This document shows, in pieces, positions 11,227 to 21,908 of a stretch of DNA of 64,000 nt (its first letter is position 1; each line of letters starts with the position of its first letter). The notes beneath the pieces are model-generated. The model saw nothing but the letters and a program-made list of their open reading frames with translations. It was not told where the DNA came from and did not search any database. The stretch is from Diogma glabrata. Its lineage: Eukaryota; Arthropoda; Insecta; Diptera; Cylindrotomidae. A program made the translations under genes and the position numbers. The stretch spans positions 307,237,061-307,301,060 of the forward strand of contig OY856186.1 in assembly GCA_963693315.1 (NCBI GenBank). Reading direction: 5' to 3'.

Positions 11227-12869
11227 TTTGCATAAACCACATCCGGCTTGTTACATTTCCAGCAATACAATTTTATCCGATTCTTAGAGCAATCAGGAGC
11301 TCGATGACCGTTTACTCCACATCTGAAACACACTATTGGTCGTCTGGATATTGATGGACCAGGTTGACTGTTGTCAGATGTTATGCTAGGTCGCTGCAAT
11401 ATCCGTCTCTGTGTTGAATCCACCGCATCAATATATCCATGTTGTTCTGGTTCAGCATCCACCTCAAAATCATCCATCTGTTGTAACTCGCTAATTCTTA
11501 AATTTGATGTTCTGGTCGGAACTGGTGTGGACCACAAACGTTCAAACTTCTGACATAAAGTCCGAAGTTCATCAATTGAATGTATTGTTGCTGCAAGTGT
11601 AGCATTTTTGAGCTCCACACTCAGTCCCTCCCGAGCAATCTCTAGCATTTCACGGTCAGCAAATGGACGTGCTAAGCGACGGTTTAACGAACCAATCTCC
11701 ACTAGATATTCGTGTACGCTCTCCTTTGACTTTTGTTTGCGGTTCAGAAGAACGCGCAAGATCGCCTTATCATCAGTGAGCGTACCGAAGGTTTGTAGGA
11801 GTCCCTCCCTTAACACTGGATAGGTCACCACCTCATATTCATGAGTTAAATTCAGATAGTATCTGTCGGCAGCTCTCTTGAGATACCGTGGAACGATAGA
11901 CCTAAGGTCGTCCCAATTCACACGGTCCCTCCTGGCAGCCGCCTCAACTCTGTGAACAAACTCATGAACATCAGGAGAGTGACCATCTCCTGTGAAGGTT
12001 GGAACCCAATTTGAGTCATAACGACTCAAATTGTTCCCACGAACCCCTCGGTACTCCACTGGTGCTAACGCTGGAGCCGCGTCACGCCATACCTGAGGAG
12101 GTTGATTGTATGGTGGTGGTGCTGTAAGTGGAGCTGGTGGATATATTGGTAGTGGTTGTACTAATGCTGGATTGTTATGTGTGTGTTCAGATTGGAGAGA
12201 TGGACCCAATTGTGGTATTGCAAAGTCCTCTGCTCTCAGACCCGATTGCTGGAAATAAGCCGGTGGTGCTTGATCTGACCGTCTCTGTTGTTGCTGGTTT
12301 GGACGATTCAGACTATGTATTGTTTCCGATATTGGCCGTACTTTGATCGGTGTGGATCTCTCATCTGGTTGAAAAGCAGGTGAAGCAGATGGAGCAGATG
12401 ATACTCCTGGTTTATTCTGCATAACTGGACGTGTTGACAGTGATCCTATTATATCCCAGGCGCGTGACAATTGCGAGATAGCGTAAGTACGGGCTTCTTG
12501 CAAGTCATTGCGAGGACCCAACCTATTCATCCTACCCGTGTAATGTAACACTCGATTCGCCAAACCATCTAAGAAGGTCTGATTAATTGGTGGCCGAAGT
12601 CGTCGTACCTGATTTAAAATAAGTTGTGCTGCCTGCACCACCATTTGAGATTCTTCGATTAAATCTCTCGCATGAGACACTGTTATTGGAACTGACCCAT
12701 GATCTCCATGGTTTCGCAGTTCCTCTGCCCAATCGACCCCCCTAAAGTCCACACCCCGAACCAAACATTCGACTTGCAGCTCGGTGGGTTCCAGACCATA
12801 GAACGGATGGTCAACGTCTAGTTGGCTTGACATTTTGATGGTAAAATTTATAAAGTCCCGAATTCGCAA
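11079..12869 (-). CDS. Gypsy Gag polyprotein
   Basis: This 596-codon frame encodes the capsid and nucleocapsid of the element at 6324-16545. The first ATG is at 12869, but the thirteenth codon (MSSQLDVDH) is an equally good start. The N-terminal third is Pro/Gln-rich in its later part. The capsid-like helical region runs from about residue 270 to 450 (SNWVPTFTGDG, HEFVHRVEAAARRD, LNRKQKSKESVHEYL). Two zinc knuckles lie near residues 513-548: CFRCGVNGHRAPDC, which is canonical, and CWKCNKPDVVYANC, which lacks the usual His spacing. The frame is uninterrupted. Its 3' end overlaps pol in the -1 frame. Confidence 0.9.
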   Translation of the reverse strand: MRIRDFINFTIKMSSQLDVDHPFYGLEPTELQVECLVRGVDFRGVDWAEELRNHGDHGSVPITVSHARDLIEESQMVVQAAQLILNQVRRLRPPINQTFLDGLANRVLHYTGRMNRLGPRNDLQEARTYAISQLSRAWDIIGSLSTRPVMQNKPGVSSAPSASPAFQPDERSTPIKVRPISETIHSLNRPNQQQQRRSDQAPPAYFQQSGLRAEDFAIPQLGPSLQSEHTHNNPALVQPLPIYPPAPLTAPPPYNQPPQVWRDAAPALAPVEYRGVRGNNLSRYDSNWVPTFTGDGHSPDVHEFVHRVEAAARRDRVNWDDLRSIVPRYLKRAADRYYLNLTHEYEVVTYPVLREGLLQTFGTLTDDKAILRVLLNRKQKSKESVHEYLVEIGSLNRRLARPFADREMLEIAREGLSVELKNATLAATIHSIDELRTLCQKFERLWSTPVPTRTSNLRISELQQMDDFEVDAEPEQHGYIDAVDSTQRRILQRPSITSDNSQPGPSISRRPIVCFRCGVNGHRAPDCSKNRIKLYCWKCNKPDVVYANCSYCHPSVNYRPRVHASGMVPSVQHPVSPKKSTRDVGTQNDPPPRKTE

Positions 12870-13432
12870 AACACGTCAATAACAATAACGAAACCAATTC
12901 CAACTAAAAAATGTAGCTAGTACGCTGTAAAAGTGAAAACGAAAAACGCAAAACGAAAAAAAACAACGAACGCCCCAAAAAAAATTTTTGTAAAAACAAA
13001 CTTGTAAAGGAACAAAAAAAAACCGCTGTCGCCGCTAATCTTTACTTCACCTTTCACAAAAATTCCTATAATATTGTATATAAAAATATAATTTATTTAT
13101 TTAATTTCAGATATACTGAAATATATATATATACCTAAAATTAGTTATTGACGATAGCACCCCTAAAATATATTTATTTATTTTTAAAAAAAAATTGAAA
13201 AATAAAAAATATTCAGAAAGGATGTTTATTTATTGGATGCACCGTCCTAGCTCAAAATATTGATTTATTTTTTTAAAAAAAAAATAAAAAATATTTATTT
13301 ATATCTTGATGTATTGTGTAGTTAAAAAAAATTTATTTATTTAGGTACCTAAAATTAACTTAAATTTAAAAAAATTATTTATTTAATAAAAATTTTATTT
13401 AATTAATTGAAAAATTTGTTTGATTTATTTTA
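12870..13432. other. A+T-rich leader between gag and the extra frames
   Basis: Long A and T runs and repeats of the word tttatttattt; no coding potential on either strand. It separates gag from the block shared with 17736-19570. Confidence 0.6.
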
Positions 13433-13798
13433 TTTTTATTTAATAAGATAAGAGATTCCCAAAATCAAGATTCGTCTGGAGACAACTGTAAAAAGTAAGT
13501 ATGGTTACAATATCCATTTTGTTTAAATTTGAATTCCCGCGTTCGCGAGCCCACTCCAACAATGCATGTGAGAACTGACTAGAAAAGCCCCTAACGACCA
13601 GATTCTACAGAACAGATTCTCCCCAACCTAATAAAACAATCAACTGTCACGATTAGACACTAGGTCCATTTCTACTGACCCAGTTGTGCTTGTTTAATCT
13701 ACAAATAAATTACACCTAAACCTAATGCGAAAGTTGAAGAACGCTCCCGAGCACCAGACTTCAAACCCTAAACTCTATGAAAATTGTTCTATTGAAAA

Positions 13799-14080
13799 CT
13801 AAATGAAAAAATGGAAAAGTTTTTTGAATTTGTATGAGGTGAAGCCTCTGATCCTGAAAGCAAAGTACAATTGGTCCCTCTCTTCATTACACCGAAGAAG
13901 CCTCTGAGCAAGGAATGGTACTACTGGTTTGCACCTAAGTACAAACACAGCAACACCACTCCTCGTCCCTGAGAACTTCCTCGCCGAATGAAGAGAAGAA
14001 ACCAATGTTCTTCGATCGCATAACCCCGGTGGTCATAGGCGATCTAAGAACGTCATCATCGTTAAGGGGAGAAGCCCCAT
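13799..14080 (-). pseudogene. Extra frame B upstream of gag, copy 1 (broken)
   Basis: Same-frame counterpart of 18103-18381. The ATG at 14080 is shared, but copy 1 has TGA where copy 2 has a Trp codon, leaving a 68-codon remainder from a later ATG (13799-14005). Conserved stretches include VSSLHSARKFS, GVAVFVLRCKPVVP, AQRLLRCNEE and LYFAFRIRGFTSYKF. I recognise no family. It may be a remnant of a small ORF of this element family, or chance coding within a conserved non-coding block. Confidence 0.3.
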
Positions 14081-14414
14081 GGATGGCTTGTTAGGCCTAC
14101 CGCTGTGAAAAATTATATTTATACACTAATACAACAAAAAAAATTCCAAAAAAAAACTTTTTACAAGAAATGTATATTATTATCCAAAATAATATTTACA
14201 AGAATATGTACATTATTATCCAAAAAATAATATTTACAAGAATATGTACATTGGCATACTAAAAAATATTTACAGAATATGTACATTATGTACATTGACA
14301 GAAGTGTACAAAAAATATGTACATTGTATCAAAAATATGTACATGGTAGTAGAAAAACCAATCTCTAAAAAAACTACTACCCCCAAAACGGTTTTTTTCA
14401 AACTACAAAAACAA

Positions 14415-14978
14415 TTAACTGATTATACAGTGAGGGACAGGGGCCTCCTGTGGACCAGACCACTCCTCTACCTGTCGCATGGTCGGTGAGATGGGAACCA
14501 CCTCAACCAGCTCCTCTATTTGAGTACTCTTGGTCGAGGAAGCTCCCAGCTCCACGACCAAGCGACTCTCCTTCTCCTTCTTCCTCCTCTCCTTCCTCTT
14601 CAAGTGAGAGCTCCTATTTCTCTTAATCCGTCTCCTCTCACGCCAGCCCACATTCACTTCCTCATTCACCTCATCCAACTCCTCATCCACTCCATTCAAC
14701 TCCTCATACACTCCATTCAACTCCTCATACACTATTTCCCCTATCAGCACATCCAGAAACTCATCATACTGTTCTTCATATATGTCCTCCATCAATTCCC
14801 TATAAATTCCCTCCTTAACTTCATTCATAATCACATTCATAATTCCATCCACCACATTCATTGCCTCATCCATTTTCTCCTTCCATGCCACATGTTCTCT
14901 CTCTTCCACCTCATTCAACCATGGCTCAAACCCCCCTGGCCGACACCTCCTTCTCAACCCCTGACCCCTCATGTACAT
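14415..14978 (-). CDS. Extra frame A upstream of gag, copy 1: charged protein of unknown function
   Basis: About 187 codons; the frame is open from ATG 15029, but the start at 14978 (MYMRGQGLRR) aligns better with the second copy at 18631-19212. The protein has an acidic middle with short repeats (EELNGV twice), a strongly basic stretch (WRERRRIKRNRSS, KRKERRKKEKE), then a conserved C-terminus (WSGPQEAPVPHCII). The C-terminal 70 or so codons are nearly the same in both copies, and many of the base changes there are silent (for example CGT/AGA Arg, TTG/CTG Leu), which suggests selection on the protein. It lies between the primer site and gag, an unusual place for a gypsy ORF. I recognise no family; the basic stretch would suit nucleic-acid binding or nuclear import. 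Confidence 0.6.
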   Translation of the reverse strand: MYMRGQGLRRRCRPGGFEPWLNEVEEREHVAWKEKMDEAMNVVDGIMNVIMNEVKEGIYRELMEDIYEEQYDEFLDVLIGEIVYEELNGVYEELNGVDEELDEVNEEVNVGWRERRRIKRNRSSHLKRKERRKKEKESRLVVELGASSTKSTQIEELVEVVPISPTMRQVEEWSGPQEAPVPHCIIS

Positions 14979-15262
14979 ATTCTTAAAAAAAAATAGAAAT
15001 TTAAAAAAAAAAGTTCCAAACACAAACAAAAAAATTAACCACCCAAAACCAATATCTGGTTATCCCAAAACAAATTATATTTACTATATATTTTAAACAA
15101 AAAATTATTAATAGTAATGCACGAAAACCAGAACCGGTTTAAAACGCCCAGTTTATATAGAAAAAATCAAAACTGGTTTCAAAATGTACGCTAATTGCGC
15201 CAAAAATAGCTCTGTTATTCAAATTCCGCCAAAATAATGACTCATTAAAAAAAAAACCTCAA

Positions 15263-15282
15263 GGTCTTTGTTCCGGCTGCCA
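15263..15282 (-). other. Primer binding site of the gypsy element, tRNA-Lys-like
   Basis: Two bases inside the 5' LTR the minus strand reads TGGCAGCCGGAACAAAGACC. It resembles the tRNA-Lys primer site TGGCGCCCGAACAGGGAC with one inserted base and a few changes. The related element to the right has a similar site at 19551-19572. Confidence 0.5.
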
Positions 15283-15284
15283 CT

Positions 15285-16545
15285 TCTTGCAGAACTTGGA
15301 CCTTTTTCCACTAATTTTATACGAATTCTCACATATATAAAAAAAACAAGAAATTAAACGGTTTTGTCCTAGGGACGGATGAAGATTTGGGAATCTCTTA
15401 TTATTGGTTTACCTAGCCAATCATATTAATCACTAAACAAATATGGAATCTATGAATATATCAAAAAAAATATATATGAATACCTTAATTTAGGTTGTGT
15501 TGAGGGAGGTCCCCAAAGAAAAGATGTTGACATTAATCCTTCATAAAAATCGGGTATCATCGGCGTTCACCCAACTGATTCTTCTTTTATAATTTGACCT
15601 GCAGCAAGTTGTATATGTATATTATCGAGATCATTGGCATTCATCCAACTGATTCTTCTTTTATAATTTGATCTGCAGCAAGATGTATATGTATATTATC
15701 GAGATCATTGGCATTCATCCAACTGATCCTTCTTTGATATTGAGTAAAAGAAAATCTGCTTTGATGACACTATAATTGTAATACGGTGTTCATTACCAAA
15801 TGTTCAATTACTTCTTTGTACACTGATCATAAAATCACGAAAAATCACTTTAATAACAATATTGGTATATCCAGTTTTTTTAATAAACTTTTTATTTTCA
15901 ATTTTCTTTTATTTTACAAACGAAATTTATAGTGTATGGTTTTTCTAGAACTCACCATCGAATTTTTATTTATTTTTTTAACTATGTTAATTTTATTTAT
16001 TTTCTTTAACAATTCCAGAAAAATTTATTATAGTTTTCTTTCGTAAAAGAAAAAAACAAATATCGAAACAATAATACTTTTTTGATAATTTTAAACTTCG
16101 ACTGAATTCAAAATACATGGCCAACATGGCATTTACAATCACATTTGCTGTTTGTAAACAATCAATTTGTAAAACTATATAGTTTTGTACTTTGAAATTT
16201 AAAGAGTAAAATGTTCACTCATTAAAATTTAAACATGGAATGAATTTTTAAAAAAATGTGTTTTAGTTTGTTACATCTTCCGATGTCAAAACAAATCGTG
16301 TAATACTGAAAATTCAGCAAAGATTAGCAACGACATCTGTTTGTTAGAATTGGAAATAAAATTGAGTACGTTCGTTTGCTTTTTATAGTATATTCGAAAT
16401 TTAACTAGCAGTTAAGTATTAGAAAATTTTGAAATTATTATTAATGTAAAAATGAACGGAAACCAATGAAATATATTTTTATTGAATTAGAAAACGAAGA
16501 TGAATTTGGTTTTATTATTGTTTTGCGAATATTGCGAACGTTACA
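15285..16545 (-). repeat. 5' LTR of the gypsy element
   Basis: Near-identical partner of 6324-7584, same length, eight or so base differences noticed. The word aataagagattcccaaatc, about 200 bases from the inner end, recurs in other members of the family here and may mark the R region. Confidence 0.93.
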
Positions 16546-17053
16546 AACACGACTTTTCAAATGACACCGACTTTTTCTGGGTAAATCCATCTCCCTGTGC
16601 TCGGGCTATTGCCCAACGATACTCTCAAGCATAGTATTTCTTTCGCAGGGCAGGTGTTCAGCTCTGTAGTTTTTCATAAAATAAAATTTAGTGTCCTTTA
16701 ACTACGCTATAGTTAGTATTGTAATGGAGAGTTTTTCGTTGTAATTCAACGAAGAGGCATAGCAGATCGCGTACCTAGATTAGATTATTTATATGCTCCG
16801 GTCTAGCGGCAGTATTGAGTTCGAGTTGTAAATTCTGCTACTCCAGCACAAATACGGAAATGTACGTGAATTACGTGATTTAAACAGAAATGAAAAAAAT
16901 CAGACAAGTGGAAAAATTGAGACTCTGGCGACCCCTTTGGCGAAAGAACCGCGATCAGCACGTTCAACCCCACACTCATTCACACATTCTCACACTCACA
17001 CACCTCATATTCACCATCCTTCCTATCTCCATTTAAAATAAAATTGAAACATG
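16546..17053. other. Stretch right of the gypsy insertion, nothing firm
   Basis: Less A+T-rich than its surroundings, with short pyrimidine/CA-rich runs near 16970-17010. The word TGGCGACCCC at 16926 resembles a retroelement primer site, but no adjoining LTR was found. No coding frame. Confidence 0.4.
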
Positions 17054-17059
17054 ACTCAC

Positions 17060-17271
17060 CTGGTTATTCCTGTTTGTAGAATTCCATGTTCTGTCGTAGG
17101 CCGGATGACAACAATGATTACAGCGATCATCAAGAAAAAACATGCAACGATGTAGTAGTGTTTAACGGATTTTTGCCGTAATATCATTAGCGAACGGCTT
17201 CTAATCTTAGCGGCTGGTTCTTTTACAAAAAAATTATTGTTTGGTATTGTGTTAACCAGATGAATCAACAT
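17060..17271 (-). CDS. Candidate host exon encoding a signal-anchor membrane segment
   Basis: The minus-strand frame from ATG 17271 encodes about 70 residues. A basic stretch (KIRSRSLMILRQKSVKH) is followed by a hydrophobic span of about 20 residues (YYIVACFFLMIAVIIVVI) and a polar tail. This is the layout of a type II signal anchor, with ATG near the MILRQK motif as an alternative start. The frame runs into CAG|GTGAGT at 17060, a near-ideal splice donor, so the exon would end there in phase 2. An acceptor-like ttttttgtaaaag lies within the upstream part. No transposon motif is seen. I infer a first coding exon of a membrane or Golgi protein; the next exon was not found, and chance is possible. 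Confidence 0.35.
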
Positions 17272-17735
17272 GTTTGGTGTGGTTGGAAAAAAATTGCCAT
17301 CAACTCATTTTGTGGTCTAACGCTGATCCTAATATTATTGGCTGACTTTACAATTTAAAATACCTTGCCAGCAATAGAGTTTAATATGCGGTATTTTAGT
17401 TAATGATACTTTATATTACGGTATTGCATAACAGTATAACTAGCGTTTTACACAATTTGATGATCAAGCATTGATCTTAATACCATTGGCTAAATGTACC
17501 GTAAACACCATATACAATTTAAAAGAGAAACTTTAACTATCACTTATTTATAAGCTACTTGATTAATTAATTCAATTTAAGCAAAAAATTGGACTGTAAA
17601 TTAGCCAGCCATGCAGCGCGAGAAAAATTCAGCTGTCAAACACGAAACACTGAAACGACTGCCATCTACTCAGAAAAAAATGAGTAGAGGATTTACATGG
17701 GTAGTAAATTATCTTTTTGTTTATTTGTAAATTAA
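17272..17735. other. A+T-rich stretch, nothing recognised
   Basis: No coding frame or recognisable repeat. Lies between the candidate exon and the second gypsy-related block. Confidence 0.45.
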
Positions 17736-18102
17736 ATTTTATTTAATAAGATAAGAGACTCCCAAGTTCAGACTCGTCTGGAGACAATTTAAAAAGTAAG
17801 TATGGTTACAATATCCATATTGTTTAAATCTAAAATATCGCGTTCGCGAGCCCACTCCAACAATGCATGTGAGAACTGACTAGAAAAGCCCCTAACGACC
17901 AGATTCTACAGAACAGTTTCTCCCCAACCTAATAAAACAATCACAACTGTCACGATTAGACCTTAGGTCCATTTCTACTGACCCAGTTGTGCTTGTTTAA
18001 CCTAAAATTAAATTACAACTAAACCTAATGCGAAAGTTGAAGAACGCTCCCGAGCAGCAGACTTCAAATCCTAAACTCTATGAAAAACTGTCTATTGCAA
18101 AG

Positions 18103-18381
18103 CTAAATGCAAAAATGGAAAAGTATGAATTTGTATGAGGTGAAGCCTCTGATCCTGAAAGCAAAGTATAATTGGTTCTTCTCTTCATTACACCGAAGAA
18201 GCCTCTGAGCAAAGAGTGGTACTACTGGTTTGCACCTAAGTACAAACACAGCAACACCTCTCCTCGTCTCTGAGAACTTCCTCGCCGAATGAAGAGAAGA
18301 TACCAATGTTCTTCGATCGCATAACCCCGATGGCCATAGGCGACCTAGGAACGTCATTAACGTTAAAGTGGGAAACCCCAT
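18103..18381 (-). CDS. Extra frame B, copy 2: small protein of unknown function
   Basis: A 92-codon frame starting MGFPTLTLMTFLGRLW. It shares most of its length with the broken copy at 13799-14080, from LVSSLHSARKFS to FRIRGFTSYKF. No domain is recognised. It lies downstream (minus strand) of extra frame A and would be its neighbour on one transcript. Changes between copies are not clearly biased to silent sites, so coding status is uncertain. Confidence 0.3.
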   Translation of the reverse strand: MGFPTLTLMTFLGRLWPSGLCDRRTLVSSLHSARKFSETRRGVAVFVLRCKPVVPLFAQRLLRCNEEKNQLYFAFRIRGFTSYKFILFHFCI

Positions 18382-18630
18382 GGATGGCTTGTTAGGCCTA
18401 CCGCTAAGAGAAAATATTATTTACAACCTAATATACTATGTACAAAAAACTATATACCAAAAAAAATTATTTACAACAATATTTACAAAAATATATGCAC
18501 AAAATATGTACAATAGAATGTACAATATGTACAAAAATATTTACAAAAATATGTAAATGGTAGTGGAAAACCCAATCCCTAAAAAAACCACTACCCCAAA
18601 ACGGTTTTTTTCAAATTGACAAAACAAAAT

Positions 18631-19212
18631 TTAATTAATTATACAGTGAGGAACAGGGGCCTCCTGTGGACCAGACCACTCCTCTTCCAGTCGCGTGGTC
18701 GGTGAGATGGGAACCTCCACAACCAGCTCCTCCACTTGAGTACTCTTGGTCGAGGAAGCTCCCAGCTCCACGACCAAGCGACTCTCCTTATCCTTCCTTC
18801 TCCTCTCCTTTCTCTTCAGGTGTGAGCTCCTGTTTTTCTTAATACGTCTTCTTTCTCTCCAGCCCACATTTACTTCCTCATTCACCCACTCACTTACTTC
18901 CTCATTCCCCCACTCGCTCACTTCCTCATTCACCCACTCACTCACTTCCTCATTCACTATTTCTTTTGTCAGATCATCCAGTAACTCATCGTATTGTTCT
19001 TCCGATATATCGTCCATTACCTCCAAATAACTTTTATGTTTCACCTCATCCATAACCACATTTATCATCCATTCCACCACATTCATTGCCTCATCCATTT
19101 TCTCCTTTCTCTCCACATACTCTTCCTCTTCCACTTCATTCACCCACGGTTCAGACCCCCCTGATCGACTCCTACTACGCACCCCCTGAAACCTCCTGAT
19201 TGAGTTGTACAT
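18631..19212 (-). CDS. Extra frame A, copy 2: charged protein of unknown function
   Basis: A 193-codon frame starting MYNSIRRFQG. It matches 14415-14978 from EPWVNEVEE onward. The middle holds three to four tandem units like NEEVSEWV (24 bases each), where copy 1 has different EELNGV repeats, so the repeat number evolves freely while both ends are kept. A basic block (WRERRRIKKNRSS, KRKERRRKDKE) and the C-terminus EEWSGPQEAPVPHCII are conserved. Most base differences in the last 70 codons are silent or conservative. Unknown family; sense relative to gag-pol in the complete element. Confidence 0.6.
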   Translation of the reverse strand: MYNSIRRFQGVRSRSRSGGSEPWVNEVEEEEYVERKEKMDEAMNVVEWMINVVMDEVKHKSYLEVMDDISEEQYDELLDDLTKEIVNEEVSEWVNEEVSEWGNEEVSEWVNEEVNVGWRERRRIKKNRSSHLKRKERRRKDKESRLVVELGASSTKSTQVEELVVEVPISPTTRLEEEWSGPQEAPVPHCIIN

Positions 19213-19574
19213 TTTAACAATTTGAACAAAAATTTCAAATGAAAAAGGATTATTAAACCCACTAAATTAAAAAAAAAAGAAGACCCAATCCAATATTTGT
19301 ATACCATATATAAACCAATAACTGGTTATCCAAAAAAAATATTGTTACCAAAAATTTATTTCCAACTTAAAAAAAATAGAATTCAAAACTGGCTTCCTTG
19401 AAAATAATTTTGCCCAAAAACTGGTTAACCACACCTAGTTTTAAAAAAAAAAAACCCACCGTTATTACGGTAAATGTCAGTAAACTCAAATTCCGGCTTG
19501 CTAGATTTGTTGCCAATCGAAACAAGAAAATCTAGAACATCTAGATTCAGGGTCCCTTTTTGTTCGGCGCTACT

Positions 19575-21908
19575 TATTAAATCTCCACGTATTCCTTGTG
19601 GATTTGGACTTTTAAACACATAAATAGTACATATATTTATATAAAAAAAAATTCCTAAATCGATTACACCACTTAAAGGTCATAAACGACATATAATGCC
19701 GGATCTTTATGTTCACGACGCAATCTGGTCTTGGGAGTCTCTTAATAATATTATCTACTCTAACATTTTAGAGAGAAATAAGTGTGTTTACATATAACAA
19801 TAATAATAATAAAAAAAAAATGAAAACGAACCCAATTATTTATCCCAGGTGTTGATTGGGGTCTTCTACTGAGGATATTTATTGATTTGGTTTTCTCGAA
19901 AATAGTTCCCTTCAAATACCTCCAATCAAGTGCTGATAATGTCGACAATATAAATCACAGTGATGAAGCAAAACTAAATTCCTCTCTTCTAACTTCCTGA
20001 TTTTTTTAAATAATACCCAAGATTTAATAACTTTCTTGAAAATACCTTTAATATTTGCCATTCACACTCATTTAAAATGATTTTGACACACAGTTGGCAT
20101 AAACATTCTGTTTCGTGTGTCTTTACAAAAACTTATGATAATTTAATTTCGGAATAATTTCCTAAATCCTTTCCATGTTTTCTTTTTTTTTCCTTTAATT
20201 ATAATTAATAAATTGAAAACCAAACAACGCTTTGGTTTCTATTCAAAATTAATGAATTTTCTTTTTGAAAAATTAACAATGTTTTTTTTAGCATTTTGTT
20301 GGACTCAACATGGAATCCATATTTTCTTTTTGTTTTATCTATAGATTTTTTTATTATTTCACTGTTCAGATTTTTTTTTATTTCAACAAGCATAGAAAAT
20401 AAGAAAAAAAAGTGGAACAAAAAAACTTATCACATTTAATCATTCTTTTTATTGTTTTACAACTTTTTATTTTAATAATTTTAATCAGAATTTACTTTTT
20501 TTTTTTAACTGTTTCCCATCCAGAAAACAAACATGGAATGGCTCTAAGAAAAAATGTGATTTTATGACATTTCATAATCGATTTTTCTACAAAAAAAAAC
20601 TACCAACTTTGAAATAGAAAAAACATTCTTTCGTTCAGTTTAGGGGAAATGAGTAAGTTTAAATGTTTTTTTTTTTCGATGTTTAGCCGTTTTGGAAATT
20701 TAAATTTGAAAATTAAGTTTTCTTTGTTTTGTTAAAGAAATGAATTTAGGAGTTTTCATTTACGATAGAAAAGATGAATTAAAAAAATACATTCTGAAAT
20801 GGGATATATGCGTTTTTAATTTTCTACTGAGAGGAATTAGGACAATCGTTACAAAGAAAAGAAAAATCTAACCGTAAAACTTTTCCAAAATTGCGTGCTG
20901 TCGTTGATCGTGTTGTGGTTAAAGCTGAGCTTTCCTTCCCAGAATTTTTGATTCCAAACTAAATCGCAATCTAATTTGGTGTTCCTTTTGTTGGTGTATG
21001 TTATTAACAAATCAAACAGAATTGCTGATTGATTCAAATGTAAATCGCCTACTCAATCCTTTATAATCTCCAATTGTTGGTAGTTACGGATATGTTTACT
21101 GCTGACATAAACCAAGAATAATTTGAAGTTCTTAGTTTGAAAAAAATTACCGTATTCTGGCATCCCGTTGACTGATACGTCATGAATTGTAAATTATTTG
21201 TATGTATCTAAATGAATTTCAATTGGATAAACTGCACAGGTAATTCTCAATGAAAACAACAATATTCCTTCCAATTTACTAAATTATATTGAGTTTTATA
21301 ATACAATTGAATATTTTTACTTTGCAAAAACTATACATCAGAAAGAATCACTGAGGTTTTTGATGTTTTTCCTTTTATATTTTAAACGTGGAAAAAAACG
21401 TTTTACAATAAAAAAACTTGATCGATCCAGATATTATTTAAACATCGATCCATTATTATTCTTGTTTTTTTCAATCAACTTGAACAACTTTGTTTCACAA
21501 TCGGAAATTAAAAAAATTGAAAAATGAGATCATTCTTTTCGATCTGAATATGGAATATGAATTCAAAAAATGAAACAATCTTTTATGTTTTAAAATTGAA
21601 CTCGGAATGAATAAAACAAAATGTGTTTTTTGACAGTTTGATGAAAAACGAAGATATAGCAACGTTGAGAAAAATATATTTATATTTTTCGTTCAGATTT
21701 TTATTCGGAGTTATTATTAGTGAGTTCAGAATTTCAATCTTTCGTTAATTTTTGAACTTCAGATTTGTTCGTTATGTTTTAAATCTTTTTAAATTTTCTT
21801 ATTGATTGAGAGAAATTATTTAGGATGATTGAAATATATTTTAAATAAACGGAGAAAAAGATCGAAATTGGTTTTAGTATTGAATATGAGAATTTCACCG
21901 ACGTTACA
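19575..21908 (-). repeat. Diverged LTR-like region related to the gypsy LTR
   Basis: Shares with the 6324-7584 LTR the order of motifs: cttgggagtctcttaataat near 19731 (compare tttgggaatctcttattaat), A/T-rich middle, and a right end reading gacgttaca at 21900-21908. Length is about 2.3 kb, longer than the young LTR, so it may contain inserted sequence. No coding frame belongs here. Confidence 0.4.

Larger units (their letters stand above)
6324..16545 (-). mobile_element. Complete Ty3/gypsy LTR retrotransposon, recent insertion
   Basis: Direct repeats of equal length (1261 bp) lie at 6324-7584 and 15285-16545. On the minus strand the order is 5' LTR, primer site, two extra frames, gag, pol, 3' LTR. 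The element is about 10.2 kb. By eye I count about eight single-base differences between the LTRs and no length change, so insertion was recent. The flanks share AACA (6320-6323 and 16546-16549), possibly AAACA, a plausible target duplication. Gag and Pol are gypsy type with RT, RNase H and integrase. Pol has one in-frame stop near its end. No clear polypurine tract is seen beside the 3' LTR. Confidence 0.93.
17736..21908 (-). mobile_element. Diverged gypsy-family fragment: LTR-like end, primer site and extra frames, no gag or pol
   Basis: 17736-19570 is collinear with 13433-15284 of the complete element and carries counterparts of both extra frames. A primer-site-like word follows (19551-19572, minus strand TAGCGCCGAACAAAAAGG). 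19575-21908 then resembles the family LTR in order and in its final word gacgttaca, but is longer and strongly diverged. The similarity to the complete element stops at the same point on the left in both copies (word taataagataagag), and no gag or pol follows. It abuts Helentron coding sequence on the right, consistent with insertion into that element. Confidence 0.55.

Noticed and set aside
14520..14996. 158-codon plus-strand frame rich in Leu, Ile and His
   Set aside because: Shadow of extra frame A on the other strand; the silent-site bias between copies supports the minus strand.
16926..16945. Primer-site-like word TGGCGACCCC
   Set aside because: No LTR ends beside it and no retroelement coding sequence downstream in either direction.
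20205..21037. 62-71 codon frames in the A+T-rich stretch
   Set aside because: Low-complexity, Lys/Phe-rich, within LTR-like sequence; expected by chance.
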